A stretch of 64,000 nucleotides of DNA from Trichopria drosophilae (taxonomy: Eukaryota > Arthropoda > Insecta > Hymenoptera > Diapriidae), in the NCBI GenBank assembly GCA_030407085.1, contig CM059584.1, positions 131,167,501-131,231,500 of the forward strand, in the 5' to 3' direction. The stretch's first letter is position 1; each line of letters starts with the position of its first letter. Below the pieces are notes generated by a model. It had not been told where the DNA came from. It saw nothing but the letters and a program-made list of their open reading frames with translations, and did not search any database. A program made the translations under genes and the position numbers. Of this stretch, positions 1 through 45,339 are shown piece after piece.

Positions 1-1756
1 GGAGAAAATTTACAGAAATACTTTTAAATGTGTAACATAAAAAAATTTGATTAAATATTTGACGCCGAAATGAACATTTAAGGTAAGACAACATAAAAGA
101 TAAGGTAAAGTATCATTTTCTGTTTTATTTTTTTGTTTTTTTCATTTCGGCGTTAAACGGAACATTTTTTTGTTCCTAAATAAAATCTACACCTGCTAAA
201 TTGTTCATAACAATTAAAACATTACCATAATTGCAAAAATTACGCATTTAATGCCTTTTGAATCAAGTGGTTGCTTAATAATAAAAAATAAATCATGTAA
301 TTAGTCTTATACTTGTTGATCAACTTACCCATGCTATAATCGTGTGTGTTTTCAAATCAAACGAGGAAAATTATACTTTTGCGAACGTTTTTGAGTGTTG
401 CTCCTTTGTAGAAAGCTGACAGTGTCTTTTTTTCATATCCAGCATTCGTTGATGGCGGAACTCCGCTACTCGCGATGTATACAGTCTTATTTACAACGAC
501 GGTGAAACGAGAAAGAGTTTATATACTAATCTACCAGCTTTACTTTGCGAATAGTGTTTCAGAGTACTGTCGACCGAATCAAGGCACACGAAATACAGCT
601 TCTTTCACGCAGGAATAAAATTTACATTGTGTCTCTGGCGTTTATTAAAATCCGTTATTTGTTCCGCGCTTTTCGCCATTGTCACCGATTAAAACTTCTA
701 CCGAACAAACAAATAAAAAATAAACGATAAGGAACGGGATCATTTCACAATAAATGCAAAAACCCGTAAGATCGAAGCTAACGAACATAATGATCCTCCT
801 TCACTCTTCGTCCAATCACTGGGTCCTTTCTTAAAGTCGATCTTTCTTTCTTAAGATGTTATCTGCGACTACTTTAATAAATAGGGCTTAAACGCGTTAA
901 TCTAATTCGTACAAAGCGTCGCACGTGGACATTGGCGAAGCAACGAGGTTTACAAAATGTTCGCTCTCTCTTTTTCTTTTTTCTCTCAATACCTCGTTTC
1001 AGATTCGAAAATGCACTCTGTCGGAAACTCCTTCGGACCTCGAATACTATGATTTGATTAAAATTACGCTGTTACATTGTCAGCTTTTTGTTAAACGCCC
1101 TTCGGCGGAAAGCAAAGTCATTGAACGAGTAAAGCGCGACAATTTTGTGATCGGTCGTCACGTCGTTACGTCTTTTTTTATTTTTGTAAATTTACAAAAT
1201 CTCATAAACCTGTCGAAAACATTGTCTCGTCGTCGCGACCGATCTCGGGCCTCTCGACTTCAAATTCTCGTCCAAGCTTTTGGACTACTTAGCGAACAGT
1301 CGTTAACCCTACGAGTGAGCTGCATTTTTTTTTAGTAGTTTTGCGTCACGGACGTAAACTTTTTAATTTCCATCGTCCGCCTCGCGCCCCATCCATGTTT
1401 ACATAGAATACCAAAGAATCTCGGGCTGTAAATAACGCTTGGCTAAAACGACGTCTTCCTTTACAAACGTATATATACAATTCCACCGGATCGGTAAGCT
1501 GATCGTCGATACTTTTTCGTGGGATCGTTACAAAAAAAAGTCGACTTTTGCGGTACAAAATACACGATGCACCGAATCGTCAACTCTACGGTCCACCTTT
1601 GTTCCCCTTCGTCGGTTTATTTGGAATCTTCTTCTAACCCAGTCATCACGTGACTTACGAAGTAAAATATGTGTATCGAGTTATTAACTATGATGCATAT
1701 ACGTGTACATATATACATTATATTACAGGTATTATCGTGAAAAACGGTAGCTCTCG
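1..1756. other. Downstream flank of Nedd4, probable 3' UTR
   Basis: This stretch lies directly after the Nedd4 stop codon on the minus strand. From about 360 to 1756 its base composition is more balanced than in the introns, as expected of a long 3' UTR. Open frames of 60 to 136 codons occur on both strands, but none shows a recognisable domain, so I do not call them genes. I could not place the poly(A) site. That this is transcribed UTR is inference from position and composition. Confidence 0.4.
58..158. repeat. Small hairpin MITE
   Basis: TTTGACGCCGAAATGAA at about 59-75 is matched by its inverted complement TTCATTTCGGCGTTAAA at about 141-157, with an AT-rich spacer. It looks like a roughly 100-bp MITE or cruciform-forming element. 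No further copy was seen in this window. Confidence 0.55.
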
Positions 1757-33953
<32,197 letters not shown>

Positions 33954-34240
33954 TAACGACGTGTGTAATCGAATGTTCCCCGTTTGTCGGCGGCTGCCTT
34001 TGGTAATTACGTCGATTCGGTGAGATTCTCAGGTGCCATCAAGAAACCTATTTTGTGTCTAACCCCCACACACGTCACGGTCATCAACGAGACGGATGTG
34101 ACATGTTCGGTTTCGAAGATGGCGGCCTTCCGTTCCTATTCAAATGCCTCGTCGAAATTATTCGCGTATTTTCCTCCTTCTATACGAACTTGGCAATTTT
34201 TAAAGTTTTCTTTTAAACGCTGGCTAACAAGAGGTTAGTA
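33954..34240 (-). promoter_or_regulatory. Probable Nedd4 promoter and 5' leader
   Basis: This GC-rich stretch lies just upstream of the first coding exon. Read on the minus strand it contains CCGCCATCTT (34116-34125), the core of a YY1-type element common near animal start sites. It also holds two short upstream ATG frames, seven codons at 34104-34084 and about 25 codons ending near 34011. The transcription start is not determined; the promoter call rests on position and composition. Confidence 0.45.
34104..34124. other. Composition boundary within the Nedd4 leader
   Basis: Minus-strand ATG (34104-34102) of the shortest upstream frame sits directly beside the YY1-like core. If transcription starts here, the leader would carry at least one upstream ORF, which could limit translation of Nedd4 (inference). 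Confidence 0.2.
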
Positions 34241-34352
34241 TTGATTTTCTTTCATAATAAAGAACATGTATGTACACACACTTCAATCACTAATTTTTCA
34301 AGACACGTAATATTACAATGTTGCAATATTATGCGTGTTGCATTTAACCAGA

Positions 34353-35440
34353 AATGCATGACGTTATATATTAATCCAGCAATCGAATTTGGATAGAGTT
34401 GTATAGAATGCCAGCAAACGGAAAGGGATTGGAATTTTGAATTCCGTTGAATCCCTTTATTGAAGGTATTGGATGGAATTCACTGGAATAGAAAAGTTAA
34501 ATTTGCAATTCCAAGGAATCCCTGAGAATATTGATGTAAACATTATAGGTTAGGTTAGGGAATTGAATGGAATTGCGCGGAATAAAAAATTACACTTTTA
34601 ATTCCTGACAGTTCCAACGAATCCATATTATTTTAGGTTAGGTTAGGGAATTCAATGGAAATGCGCGGAATAAAAAGTTGCGTATCAGAATTCAACGTAA
34701 TTCACAGAATTCACATGTCTCACGCGTGAATTCCTATAAACGAATTGGAAAATTGCCAATATTCCGAATGTTCAATAAAAGAATAAAAGATAAAAGCCCT
34801 GAATCCCTTTTCGTTTACTGGGATTGGATTCAATTATTAAATTCTGAATGGTTCAATTTTATTCGTTCGTACGATTAAAAGTTTACTTTCTGAATTCCTA
34901 TTTATCCAAAAAAAGTTTTCTTTTTAAAAATTAAATCTTAAATACACCCGTATTCAACATTACCCAGTAAACGAAAAGGGATTAAGGGCTTTTATCTTTT
35001 ATTCTTTTATTGAACATTCGGAATTGGCAATTTTCCAATTCCTTTATAGGAATTCGCGCGTGAGACATATGAATTCCGTGAATTCCGTTGAATTCTGATA
35101 CGCAACTTTTTATTCCGCGCATTTCCATTGAATTCCCTAACCTAACCTAAAATAATATGGATTCGTTGGAACTGTTAGGAATTAAAATTGTAATTTTTTA
35201 TTCCGCGCAATTTCATTCAATTCCCTAACCTAACCTATAATGTTTACATCAATATTCTCAGTGATTCCTTGGAATTGCAAATTTAACTTTTCTATTCCAG
35301 TGAATTCCATCCAATACCTTCAATAAAGGGATTCAACGGAATTCAAAATTCCAATCCCTTTCCGTTTGCTGGGGAGGAATGCATGACGTTATAAATTAAT
35401 CCAGCAATCGAATTTGGATAGAGTTGTATAGAATTGGATT
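34353..35440. repeat. GAATTC-rich palindrome flanked by 58-bp direct repeats
   Basis: The arms 34416-34833 and 34968-35374 are near-complementary, ending CCAGCAAACGGAAAGGGATT and ...CCTTTCCGTTTGCTGG. Outside lies a direct repeat of about 58 bp, from AATGCATGACGTTATA to GAGTTGTATAGAAT, at 34353-34414 and 35378-35438. That is far longer than a normal target duplication. The interior is full of GGAATTC and CCTAACCTAA words. Confidence 0.8.
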
Positions 35441-35790
35441 CAATTATTAAATTCTAAATCGTTCAATTCTATTCGTTCGTACGAATAAAAAGGTTACTTT
35501 CTGAATTTATATTATTCCAAAAAAAGTTTTCTTTTTAAAAATGAAATCTTAAATACATCCGTATTCGACATTACGGATTCAAAACTATCCAAGTGTATTC
35601 ATTTCAATCCAAATAAAGTTTCCTTCTTTGTGTTCATAAAATTGAATACAGATGGATTACTTTTTCTGAAATTTGATTCCTTTCTTCGGAATTCAATCCA
35701 TTTGAATACATATTTACGGAATCAAAGTATGAATTCAAAATGAATTAAAAATTTCAATCCAATCCTATCCTATCTCGATTGCTGGGAAAT
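35399..35790. mobile_element. MITE with CCAGCAATCGA ends
   Basis: Begins CCAGCAATCGAATTTGGATA and ends with its approximate complement, ...CCTATCTCGATTGCTGG. The interior is GAATTC/ATTCAA-rich. A second, interrupted copy spans about 37420-38640. Confidence 0.65.
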
Positions 35791-35863
35791 TATTACAGAA
35801 AATCAACCTTAAATGTATGTACACTAAATTGTCAAAGAAATCTAAGAATGTAGACAATTCAAT

Positions 35864-37131
35864 TTAACCCATTAACGCCTGAAATGGCATTTTTTATACT
35901 TCATTTTCGATCAAGTATTTCGTATCAAAATCAAAGTTGAAAACAATTGAAAGGTACACATCCTATTGTTTTCGAGGTCGCTCTTCAAGATTCCGAGGTC
36001 AACATTGAGTTTCAGTCATCAGGAATTCCAATATGGCGCCGAATTTTTAAAAAAATTCCAAAAAATTGGGAATTATTTATTCCTATCAATTTTTTTCGAG
36101 CTATTAGAATATTGGAATTTTCTTGGAACCGTGCATAATGGTGCATAAAACAGTTGAATTTTAAGAAAAAAATTTACTTTTATACCCCACATCATTGTAA
36201 CGAACTCAGAATGGCGTCAACAATGAAAATTTCTTTGAAAAATTTCTGAACGTTCTAACTCAAAAACTACATGCTGTTATAAAAAAATGCTAAGAATGAA
36301 AAGTTCTTAGAATTAATCGAGAAATATAGTGGAATTTTTTCAGATTTTTGTGATGACATTTTGAGAAATTTTTGTTCAAAATATTTTTCAAAATCATAAT
36401 TTATTTATGAAAAATTCTGAAAAAAATTCGGTGTATTCACTTATGAATTCTACGAGTTTTTAGTTCTTTGCAATTTTTTTCAAAAGTTGATAATTTTTTG
36501 GGGGGAAAAATCCTAAAATATAATATTTGAAATTCATTTCCTCGAAAACTATCAACTTTTCGAAAAAATTGCAAAGAACAAATAACTCTTAGAATTCATC
36601 AGAGAATACACTACATTTTTTTCAGAATTTTTTGTAAATAAATTACAATTTTGAAAAAAATGTTGAAAAAAAGTTTCTCAAAATGTCATAAAAAAATTTT
36701 GAAGAAATTCCACTATATCGCTTGATGAATTTTAAAAACTTTTCATTGCAGGCATTTTTTGTTTAAAGTTCGTATTTTTTTAGTTAGAGCGTCCAGAAAT
36801 TTCTCAAAGAAATTTTTATTGTTGACACCATTTTGAGGTCGTTAGAATGATGTAGGGTATAAAAGTAAAATTTTTTCTTAAAATTCAACTATTTTATGCA
36901 CCATTATGCAAGGTTTCAATAACATTTCAATATTCTAATAGCTCGAAAAAAATTGATAGGAATAAAAAATTCCCAATTTTTTTGAATTTTTTTAAAAATT
37001 CGGCGCCATATTGGAATTTTTTACGTCTGAAACTCGATTTTGACCTCGGAATCTTGAAGAGCTACCTCGAAAACAGTAGGATACGTACCTCTCAAGTATA
37101 AAAATTGTCATTTCAGGCGTTAATGGGTTAA
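35864..37131. mobile_element. Long hairpin element, family A copy 2 (TTAA-flanked)
   Basis: TTAA + CCCATTAACGCCTGAAATGG ... CATTTCAGGCGTTAATGGG + TTAA. The arms are closely similar to 10228-11787 but lack the SINE. The centre is near 36510. The frames of about 60 codons near 35950-36150 are arm sequence, not genes. Confidence 0.9.
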
Positions 37132-37421
37132 TACGGTTTCTTCACACATTTCTCTGCGTTTTAATCCGATCTAATCCGATCTACTAACACAGACAAAAAC
37201 ATAACCTCGTTAAACGAAAAATTAGAGAGGCCAACAAAATTTATAAACAGAAACCGATACTTTTTTTCGAAAAAACAAAATTATTCTATCACTTCAAGAT
37301 TTTGAGATATCCTAACCTAAAAGTGCAAAAATCAGCGTTCTTTATAATTTTCATTAGGTTTTTGTGGCGGAACGAAATTTTTCTTTGCAATTTGGTAAAA
37401 CGCAGATTAAAGTTAATCATC

Positions 37422-38640
37422 AATCCAGCAATCGAGATTGGATAGGATTGGATTGAAAATTTCAATTCAGTTTGAATTCATACTTTGATTCCGTAAATAT
37501 GTATTCAAATTGATTGAACTCCGAAGAAAGGAATCCATCTGTATGTATTCAATTTTACGAATACAATTATTATATTTTTTATATAATATATTTTGGACCT
37601 TCCCATTATTAAATGTATATTTATAGTTTTAAGTACCAATTAAAAAATACAGTAACGCGCCATAACTATAATTATATATTTAATGTACGAGCTAGTCGAA
37701 ATGTTTAGTGTAGCACAGTAACATTTACAGGACATTGAGTTTTTAAGTTAGTGCAAGTCAAATAATCCACAATATTTGAAGAATTTATAATACGTTGCTT
37801 CATTATTTTTACTATGCCACTTCTCGAAGTAAAGCGAAAGTTTCCGAACATATTCGAATGCTACCGAGTCTAATTGCGGTGAAAACAAAAGAGCAGCAAT
37901 ATGGCGGCTGAGTAGTCCGACGTACGGGTCTGAACTGGTCCGAACCGAGTAGTTTGGTGATTATCTGTTTTTGTTCTTGTTGCAGTAATTTCTTTTGAAC
38001 TAGTTTGGCCAATTTATACAGGGTGATATGAATATGTGAATAAGTTATTAATAGTACTTTTCCTATTGCTTTAAATTTTAATAAAATATAAATATAATTT
38101 TTTTTCGTGCATACAAATAATATACAACAAACATTGATATATCTTGTCAGCTGAAAGTAAATGTCGATAAGGCTTTCACGATTTTAAAAACTCTATTGCT
38201 AATACTTGTAGGCTTGCAATTTGTTTCATCTACACCCAATAAACGAGATCGTGTGCAAAATTTTCACATATTTTCTGTTTGCATTCGATTTGTTTCCATT
38301 TTGGAATGAACTGTGAGCCAAAAATTTTTACTATGCCGTGACCCAGGAATTTCTACTGTATTGTGGCACAGGAATTTTTACTGTGCTCTTGATCCGAAAT
38401 TTTACATGTTACTTTGGAAAAATTCAGCAAAGCAATGTAAATTTTACTTTGCCAACAACATGCACTACGTTTATGGGCAGCACGGTAATTTTTCAGGACA
38501 TTCCCGTACAAAAATTCTGGAAATTTTTTCTCCGTGTATTTACGTATTAAAATGAATTCACCGTTGACCAAAGTATGGATTCAGAATTTAATAATTGAAT
38601 CCAATTTTCTATACAACTCTATCCAAATTCGATTGCTGTG
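37422..38640. repeat. Interrupted CCAGCAATCGA element with unrelated middle
   Basis: The left part CCAGCAATCGAGATTGGATA (about 37422-37570) and the right part ending CCAAATTCGATTGCTG (about 38635) are the two ends of the element seen at 35399-35790. About 1 kb between them is unrelated. It includes a GC-richer patch (37810-38010) with no recognisable product. Confidence 0.5.
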
Positions 38641-38978
38641 AAGTTAAAAGTGCATTTTTAGTAATTCCGATACTATTTATTTTTACGGTGTTATCGCAAT
38701 TTTTGTCAAGGTATCCAGTTTGGTTTTTTGTCATTTTGAATTCGAAGATCATCGATTTAATACATTCAAGTGGATTTGTTCGAAAAATTCGTTTTAATGC
38801 GTTAGGTTTTATTATGAATATATTTTATTATAAAGAAAGAAGTAAAACTATTAATTACATTTTAGTTCGTATTTTCATATAAAAACTGCTAGGCATATTT
38901 TGTAGGTTATTTATGTTCTATTCACATATTATATCGGATTAGAATGTACAAAATTTAAAAGAATATTGTGAAGAAACT

Positions 38979-41900
38979 GCCCAGCAAACGAAAATTCATT
39001 GAAGATCCATTGAAATTCATTCACTACATCACTTCTGAATTCGTTTTCTTAGCTTCTGCAATGAATTTCAATGAGAAAATGTGTTTCAATGATTTTGAAT
39101 TGTTAATAGCTCATAAAAAGTTGTTCGATTTAATGATTTTGAATGGGAAAACAATGGACTGAAGAAATGATTTCGTTGAATGAATTTCAATTGAAAAGTG
39201 CGAATAGAACAACTGCAAGTTGAATGAATTTCAATGGAAAAATAGTTGCATTTGCCTGCAATGAATTTGAATAGATAGTTCATTATTACATGACTACAAA
39301 TTTAATGATTTTGAATCGACAACAAAATTAGATAAAAATGTAACTGATATGAATGAAATCGAATCGATTATTACTAATAGCAAGGTTAGGAGGTAAATGA
39401 TTTTGAATGGAAATAAAATATTTCAATGAAACAATCGTTCAAAAAATAAAAAAAAATGGTTCTTTAGTAATTTTTGACCAGGAATTCAAGGATAATATAA
39501 TAAAAATTGTACAAAATTGTTTGACCTAAAACAATTTTTTCCTCTAAAAGAAAATGAATTTTTTAAAATCTATGCGTACTTAAAAAAAAAGTGTTTTTAT
39601 GTTCATCCAAATTATTGAAATTTTTAAATCAATTTAAAAGAAAGTAATAATGAAAAAATCGAAATTGAAATTTACTGAATCGAATTTTCAAAATTTAAGT
39701 TTTATAAAGGCATTTCCAACAATTTTTTGTGCTCTCTTAAAAAAAAATAAAAGAAATTTATCGAGAATTGACCGAGAATTTTCTCCAATATTGAAAAATC
39801 ATGTATTGCAGGAAATTCTCGGCCAATTCTCTTTAATTGTTTTTGATTCCTTTTGAAGATCGTAAACAATGGTTAGAATTGCCTTTATGAAGCCAAACAA
39901 AAAATTTAACCAGAACTTTTTAATTTACATTTTTTTTAGCTTTGATTACTACTTAATGGTACCCCCTTAAAATAGTCTAATCTACTTTAAAAGATTTTAA
40001 TTAATAAATATAAATCATTGTAACTTTTTAAGGTATTCTGCCAGATTTACACCTTGAAAAACAGCATGGTACTAGAAAATTACTACAATTTAAGTGTTAA
40101 CAATAATATTTCCTTCCTATGTGACAAGATGTACCATAATGTAATAATAAATAATTAGAAAGATTAATATATAAAATGTACAATCTTTTATTGATACAAA
40201 ATCATTAAAAATGCGAAGGCCAATGAAATTGAATGAATTAAAATAATATATACATAAGCACGTACTGAAATCAGTGATTTTAAAACAATAGAAAATCATT
40301 GGTTACAGCTCTGTTGAATAGAATATGACTATGAATAAATTTATTAAACCTTGGTAGCAGCATAACGCTGCGTTACCTATAGGCTACATACATTTTCTTA
40401 CAAATATTTATTTATTTACAATCATAAGTAGATTTTCACGAAATAAGTTCACGATTAATATTTAATAAAGAAAAGTAATATTAATAATAACAATAAGTCC
40501 AATTAAAAATAAGTGGCTGTGAAAATATGTGAATGATGAAGAAAATAGTTAATATAAGAAAGATAAAGTATTAAACTTTCGACGGATGAGTAATGTTTTA
40601 ATGTAATTTATGATAGGATTTGTAGGTAGGATCTCATAATTGATGTTTTCGAAAGAATGAAAGTGTTCGTGAAGAAGGAACTTGAACCTTGTGACGTTTT
40701 CGGCATTTTTTATTTCGGCAGGGAGTGTATTCCAGAGTCTGGATGCCTTAATTAAAAAAGAATTTTGGAGTTTGGCCGTTCTTGCATAAGGTATTATTAA
40801 CGATTCTGGCGTGATTCTGGTTGATCTTAAGCTGAGATTCAAGTCTCAGATGGAATAAAGCAAATAGATAAACAAGATTCTTGTTCGAAAAAATGATGTA
40901 GGTTAATGAGCCCGTGAAGTAGAGATGTCGATATTTGAGGGGAAGTCATCCCATTATGCGACGATATGGTGAGATGCTGACATCGCGTCTAAGGTTAAAT
41001 ATGAATCTGATGCACGAGTTAAGAAGTCTTTGCAACTTATTTCTCTTAGTCTTGGAAATATCGCAGTAGGCAACACAGCAGTAGTCTAAGTGCGGTAACA
41101 CCAGAACAGTCACCAGTTTCTTCCTTAATTCGAAAGACTTTACGCTCTTGTTCTACCTTAATCTATATAACGAATAGTTTATGCTACAAGAGACGTATAT
41201 AAATTTATATTGATATTTATAGTGATTAAGAAAACCAAATCAAATCTATTGAGATTCATTCAAAATCACTCAATGAATTTAATTGAATTTTCTATTGCTG
41301 GGCGAAATAAAACGTATTGAATTCGTTTGAATTTTTTTTCGTTTGTTGGAATATTCTTATATTTACTAAATGTGTAATTGCATGAAAATAATTAACAAAA
41401 TGAAACCGACATGGATCAAAATTGTCCCAACTCATCAAGATTTGGATATATTCTAACATAAAAGGGCAAAAAATACCGTTTATGTTCATTTTCAGTAAGT
41501 TTTTGTGGAAGAACAAAATTTTGGATCGCTATTTTGCAAAAGCCTGATTAAAGTGCATTCATCAGAAACCTGAGTATACTTTTCCGAAGGTTTTCGACGT
41601 ACTGAATTCAAATATGGTCCTAATATCCTGACCCAAATGTGCAAAAAACGAAAATCATAATCGTGCCCTAATAAAAACATGGATAACTATTAAAAAAAAA
41701 TCGAATCGGAATTACTAAAAGAGTAAAAGCATTTTTTGAAGCTGATGAACCGCACATTAATCTAAATTTGCCAAACATTTTGTTCCTCCACAAAAACTTG
41801 GACGTGGACGGTCGGAAAATGGACATAAACGGTGTTTTTTGCACTTTTAGGTAATTATATCTCAAAATATTGACAAGATAGAACAACTCTGCTGCCAGAT

Positions 41901-44300
41901 TTAGATTCAGGGCGTCTAAACCCTTTGAAAAAATATAGGCCTCTTTCTGGGTATCGAGATCAGCCTTATTTTATTGAGAATTTAGAACTAAATTAAGAAA
42001 AAATTTAGTTTTGGAACTTTGACTCCTATTTGTTGATCCCTGTGAATACTTTTCTATTATCTACCAGTCTAAATCCAGATGTTTCTATACTTTAAAATAG
42101 ATGAAATTTTATTAAGAAATGAAAAATTTTCAAATGAATTTGGAAACGATTAATTTCGTAATAAAAATGGTTAAAAATGATTAAAATTGATAATTTTGTG
42201 TTAATTTGGTCGGGTTTGAATTAGCTCTTTTTTCCTTTTGAATCCAAAAATAATTTAAATCCACCTGAATCAAAAAATTTGAGATCGTGCTTAATAATTT
42301 GAATGTGTCTGAAATAAAAGTAATGTCACCGATAATGAAATTCGGAGTTCGTAACAAGTAAAATTTTCAATGCATTTAAATTCTGAATGGCATAAGATTT
42401 GGTCGATTTTGTTCTAAATTAATCAAGAATTAGTAAACCGAAAAATACTTTTTTTTTATGAATGCACTGCAGTGCAAAGAGGAAAGAAAATTTTTCTATT
42501 TGAATCAAAATTAATCTACAAATAATTATTCCTAAACTAAGTTTTTCATGAATATTTTTGATGACAAAGTGACAAAATAAATTGCAATTTTAATGTAAAT
42601 TACTACAAAAGAATTAATTCAGAAATACATTCATAATCCCAGCAAACGAAAAATGTTTATATTAAAAAATATTTGTTTGTTTTTAATTTTTTACTTAATT
42701 TAATTATTCTGTTTTTTTTTTTATTTTTGTATATATGAATTAATTATGAAAAGCTGTTCTAATGTTGAAATCTATGCAGTCGCAGTTCACAACGTATGAC
42801 CCAATAAACGAAAAATGATAATTAAACATTTTTAATGCCTCTAAATTTTTCTGTGTCCATGCTCTTGATACCTATTTCAATTATAATTATTCGTTTTCAA
42901 GAATAAAGTTTACATTGTATTTTCGAATCATTTTCAATACGTGGACAGGGATACAGAATATTCTCTAGTATCATGGTTTTGATTGAAAATCAAATTTGAT
43001 CGAAATCTGAGCTTTCTTTTTTTATAATTATACACTTCATGTATATGTCGTAATATTTTCCATTTAAAAATTAACAAAAATTAATCATAGTTAAAACATG
43101 AAAGATTTATTAATTACATCATGTAGTGTAAAATATAAAACTTACAAAAGAAGAAAGCTGTATGTGAAAACACGAACTTAAATGTCATCAATTTCATCGG
43201 TACTAAGTAATAACAATATGTGTGAAGGGAAAAATTCATATTTCCTGTGCGTATAAATAAATAGAAATGCATTATGGATAAAAATGGATTCGTTTCAATA
43301 CTTTTTTATCAATTTACTTTCGTTACTGGGTTGGCATTGAAAATGACATACGTGAACATAAGTGAATGCAAGCATTGTCTGTCATGAACATAACAATTTT
43401 CTCATATTCTTCCTTTGTATGGAAGAAAAGTAAACAATACATTCTTGAAAGTATTAAAACAAATGAGTTCGCATTCATTTTAAATCAAAATTCCCAATGC
43501 AATTATCAAATTGGAAAGTATAGAATTAAATATTTCAATCCGATGTTAGCGAGAAACAGCATTAAATTACATGTCAATGTTTTTCAATTCGTTTTAATTC
43601 TTTTTCGTTTGCAGAGATAGTTTCTTGATACATCGCAATATTTTTCTTATTCTTAATTCGTTGCAATTCGTGTCAAGGAAATAGAAACTTATGATTTGAA
43701 CTTTGAAGTGGAAAGAATATAATTAAATTCATTTTTTTCAATACATTTGGTCAAAAAACTGAATTGGATGAATTGCAATCTTGTATTCCTGTTAATACTT
43801 TTTTTTTTGTTTCTTGGAACTACTGGGTAAATGAAAAAAAAAAGAATTGGATTCTTATAACTCCTGCCATTTCAGTTCTTGTTTTTTTTCGGATTAAAAC
43901 GCATTGAATTTTTTCAATTAAATACAATTCTTTAGATTCCCAACAAACGAACAAGAATTAGATCAAATTAAATTTTTCAGTCGCTTTATTTCATATAACA
44001 AAAATTTAAAATTGCAATACTAAGGGAAACAAACATGATTGCTATTAAAACAAATTCAAAATATAAATTCCTGCATTTCAGTTTCTGTGTCATAAATATT
44101 GAAAAGAATTGTCTGGAATTATGAAAATATGAGAAGGACAGGCATAACTGCAGGTATTTATAGAAATTAAACCAATATAAGTAGCCAATTCGTTAAAATA
44201 AATTTGAAGAAATTGAGGATAGAGAAGAAAAACAAACTGTCAGAAAATTAAATTCAGAACCTGAATTTGTGTTTAATTTATAATTGAATTATTTTTCGTT
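38979..44300. repeat. Cluster of CCCAGCAAACGAAAA-ended, GAATT-rich elements
   Basis: Terminus CCCAGCAAACGAAAA or a close variant occurs at about 38980, 42638, 42799 and 43939. Its complement occurs at about 41294 (TTGCTGGGC), 43322 (TTTCGTTACTGGGT) and 43606 (TTTTTCGTTTGC). Pairs such as 38980-41301 and 42799-43334 delimit likely elements. The interiors repeat GAATTTCAATG and TTCATTGAA words. Boundaries of individual copies are uncertain. Confidence 0.55.
40549..41155 (-). pseudogene. Degenerate LINE reverse transcriptase, C-terminal end
   Basis: On the minus strand, LVTVLVLPHLDYCCVAYCDI and KRNKLQRLLNSCIRFIFNLR precede an in-frame stop where a Trp would be expected. Then come LPLKYRHLYFTGSLTYI and, in a further frame, SFLIKASRLWNTLPAEIKNA. 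This order is the conserved post-RT tail of CR1/Jockey-like non-LTR elements. It is a dead 5'-truncated copy; the clade is not resolved. Confidence 0.8.
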
Positions 44301-44412
44301 TACTCGACATGATCGATTGATCAGGAAAAAAAAGAAATGTTGTATTCCTCTAATTCGCTTTCTGGGCTGAAAATATTGAAAATACTTAAGAATATGAATT
44401 TATTTGAATTCT

Positions 44413-44540
44413 CTCCATTGCACGGAAAAAATGATAAGGTTTAGGTGTAGCAACTATATAATGCTTGAGTCAACCATTCTATGGTTGTGGCAGGTATTAG
44501 AAATGGTTGTGTGAACTATAGAATGGTTGTATCGCCAATT
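44413..44540. repeat. Small ACAACCAT-type repeat
   Basis: CAACCATTCTATGGTTGTGG and a following TGGTTGTGTGAACTATAGAA form short inverted and direct copies of ATGGTTGT. Probably a fragment of a motif-dense element. Confidence 0.4.
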
Positions 44541-45077
44541 TTATTTTACATTCATTTGAATTCTTTTCACATGAGATGTTATATCAAATTATCTGAAACC
44601 ACGGCTTCCAATTAAAAACAAATTTCGTCGCACTTTGTCCAATATGATATTAAAAAATATCAACAAGAATTAAAAACATGCATTAAAATGAAATTTAATA
44701 GTTATTAGAGGATTCAAAAAGTATTTAGATAATTATTTTTCTCGAATTAAAATCGAATTTTACGGAATTTACAGTTTTTACACCCATGTATTTGTGATTA
44801 TCTGTGAAATATTACACCAATATCGTAATGTTACATCAGCGACACGGTTATATTCCAGCGCTATCAGTAATATTGGTATAAACACCCTCTAAATCCACCA
44901 CGGATTTAATAGTAATCGCGTATGAGATACAGCATAAATATTTCGAATTAGCTTATCGATATTTTGAACAAAATGTATGTTTTTAATAAAACTGGAAAAT
45001 AATTGTGCTAATTTATTTTATTCACATTTTGGTTATTTGTAAAAATTATGTAACCTTCGATATTTAAGAAACCGAAC

Positions 45078-45258
45078 TCGAAAATTGAGCCACCCTTTAT
45101 TAAGAATGAAAATTTTACTATACGAAGCGTAACATTTCACTCCATCAAGAGTGAAAGAAAAAGCTCACAGGAGTGAGCTTATAGGAATAAGAGTAAAATA
45201 TATCTCTCAATAGAGTGAAAATTTCACTCTTCGTGAAAGAGTGGCTCAATTTTCACTG
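45078..45258. mobile_element. 180-bp MITE with GAAAATTGAGCCAC ends
   Basis: GAAAATTGAGCCACCCTTTA at the left pairs with AGAGTGGCTCAATTTTC at the right. The interior repeats CACTC and GAGTGAA words in both orientations. Confidence 0.75.
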
Positions 45259-45339
45259 TCAGGAATTTAGACAGAAATATATGATTATATAAAAATACAA
45301 TATTCTGAATAATTGTCAAAATGCCTGAATAGTGATAAT

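Noticed and set aside
925..1335. 136-codon plus-strand frame downstream of Nedd4
   Set aside because: It starts at GTG, has no recognisable domain, and lies in the likely Nedd4 3' UTR. Treated as chance.
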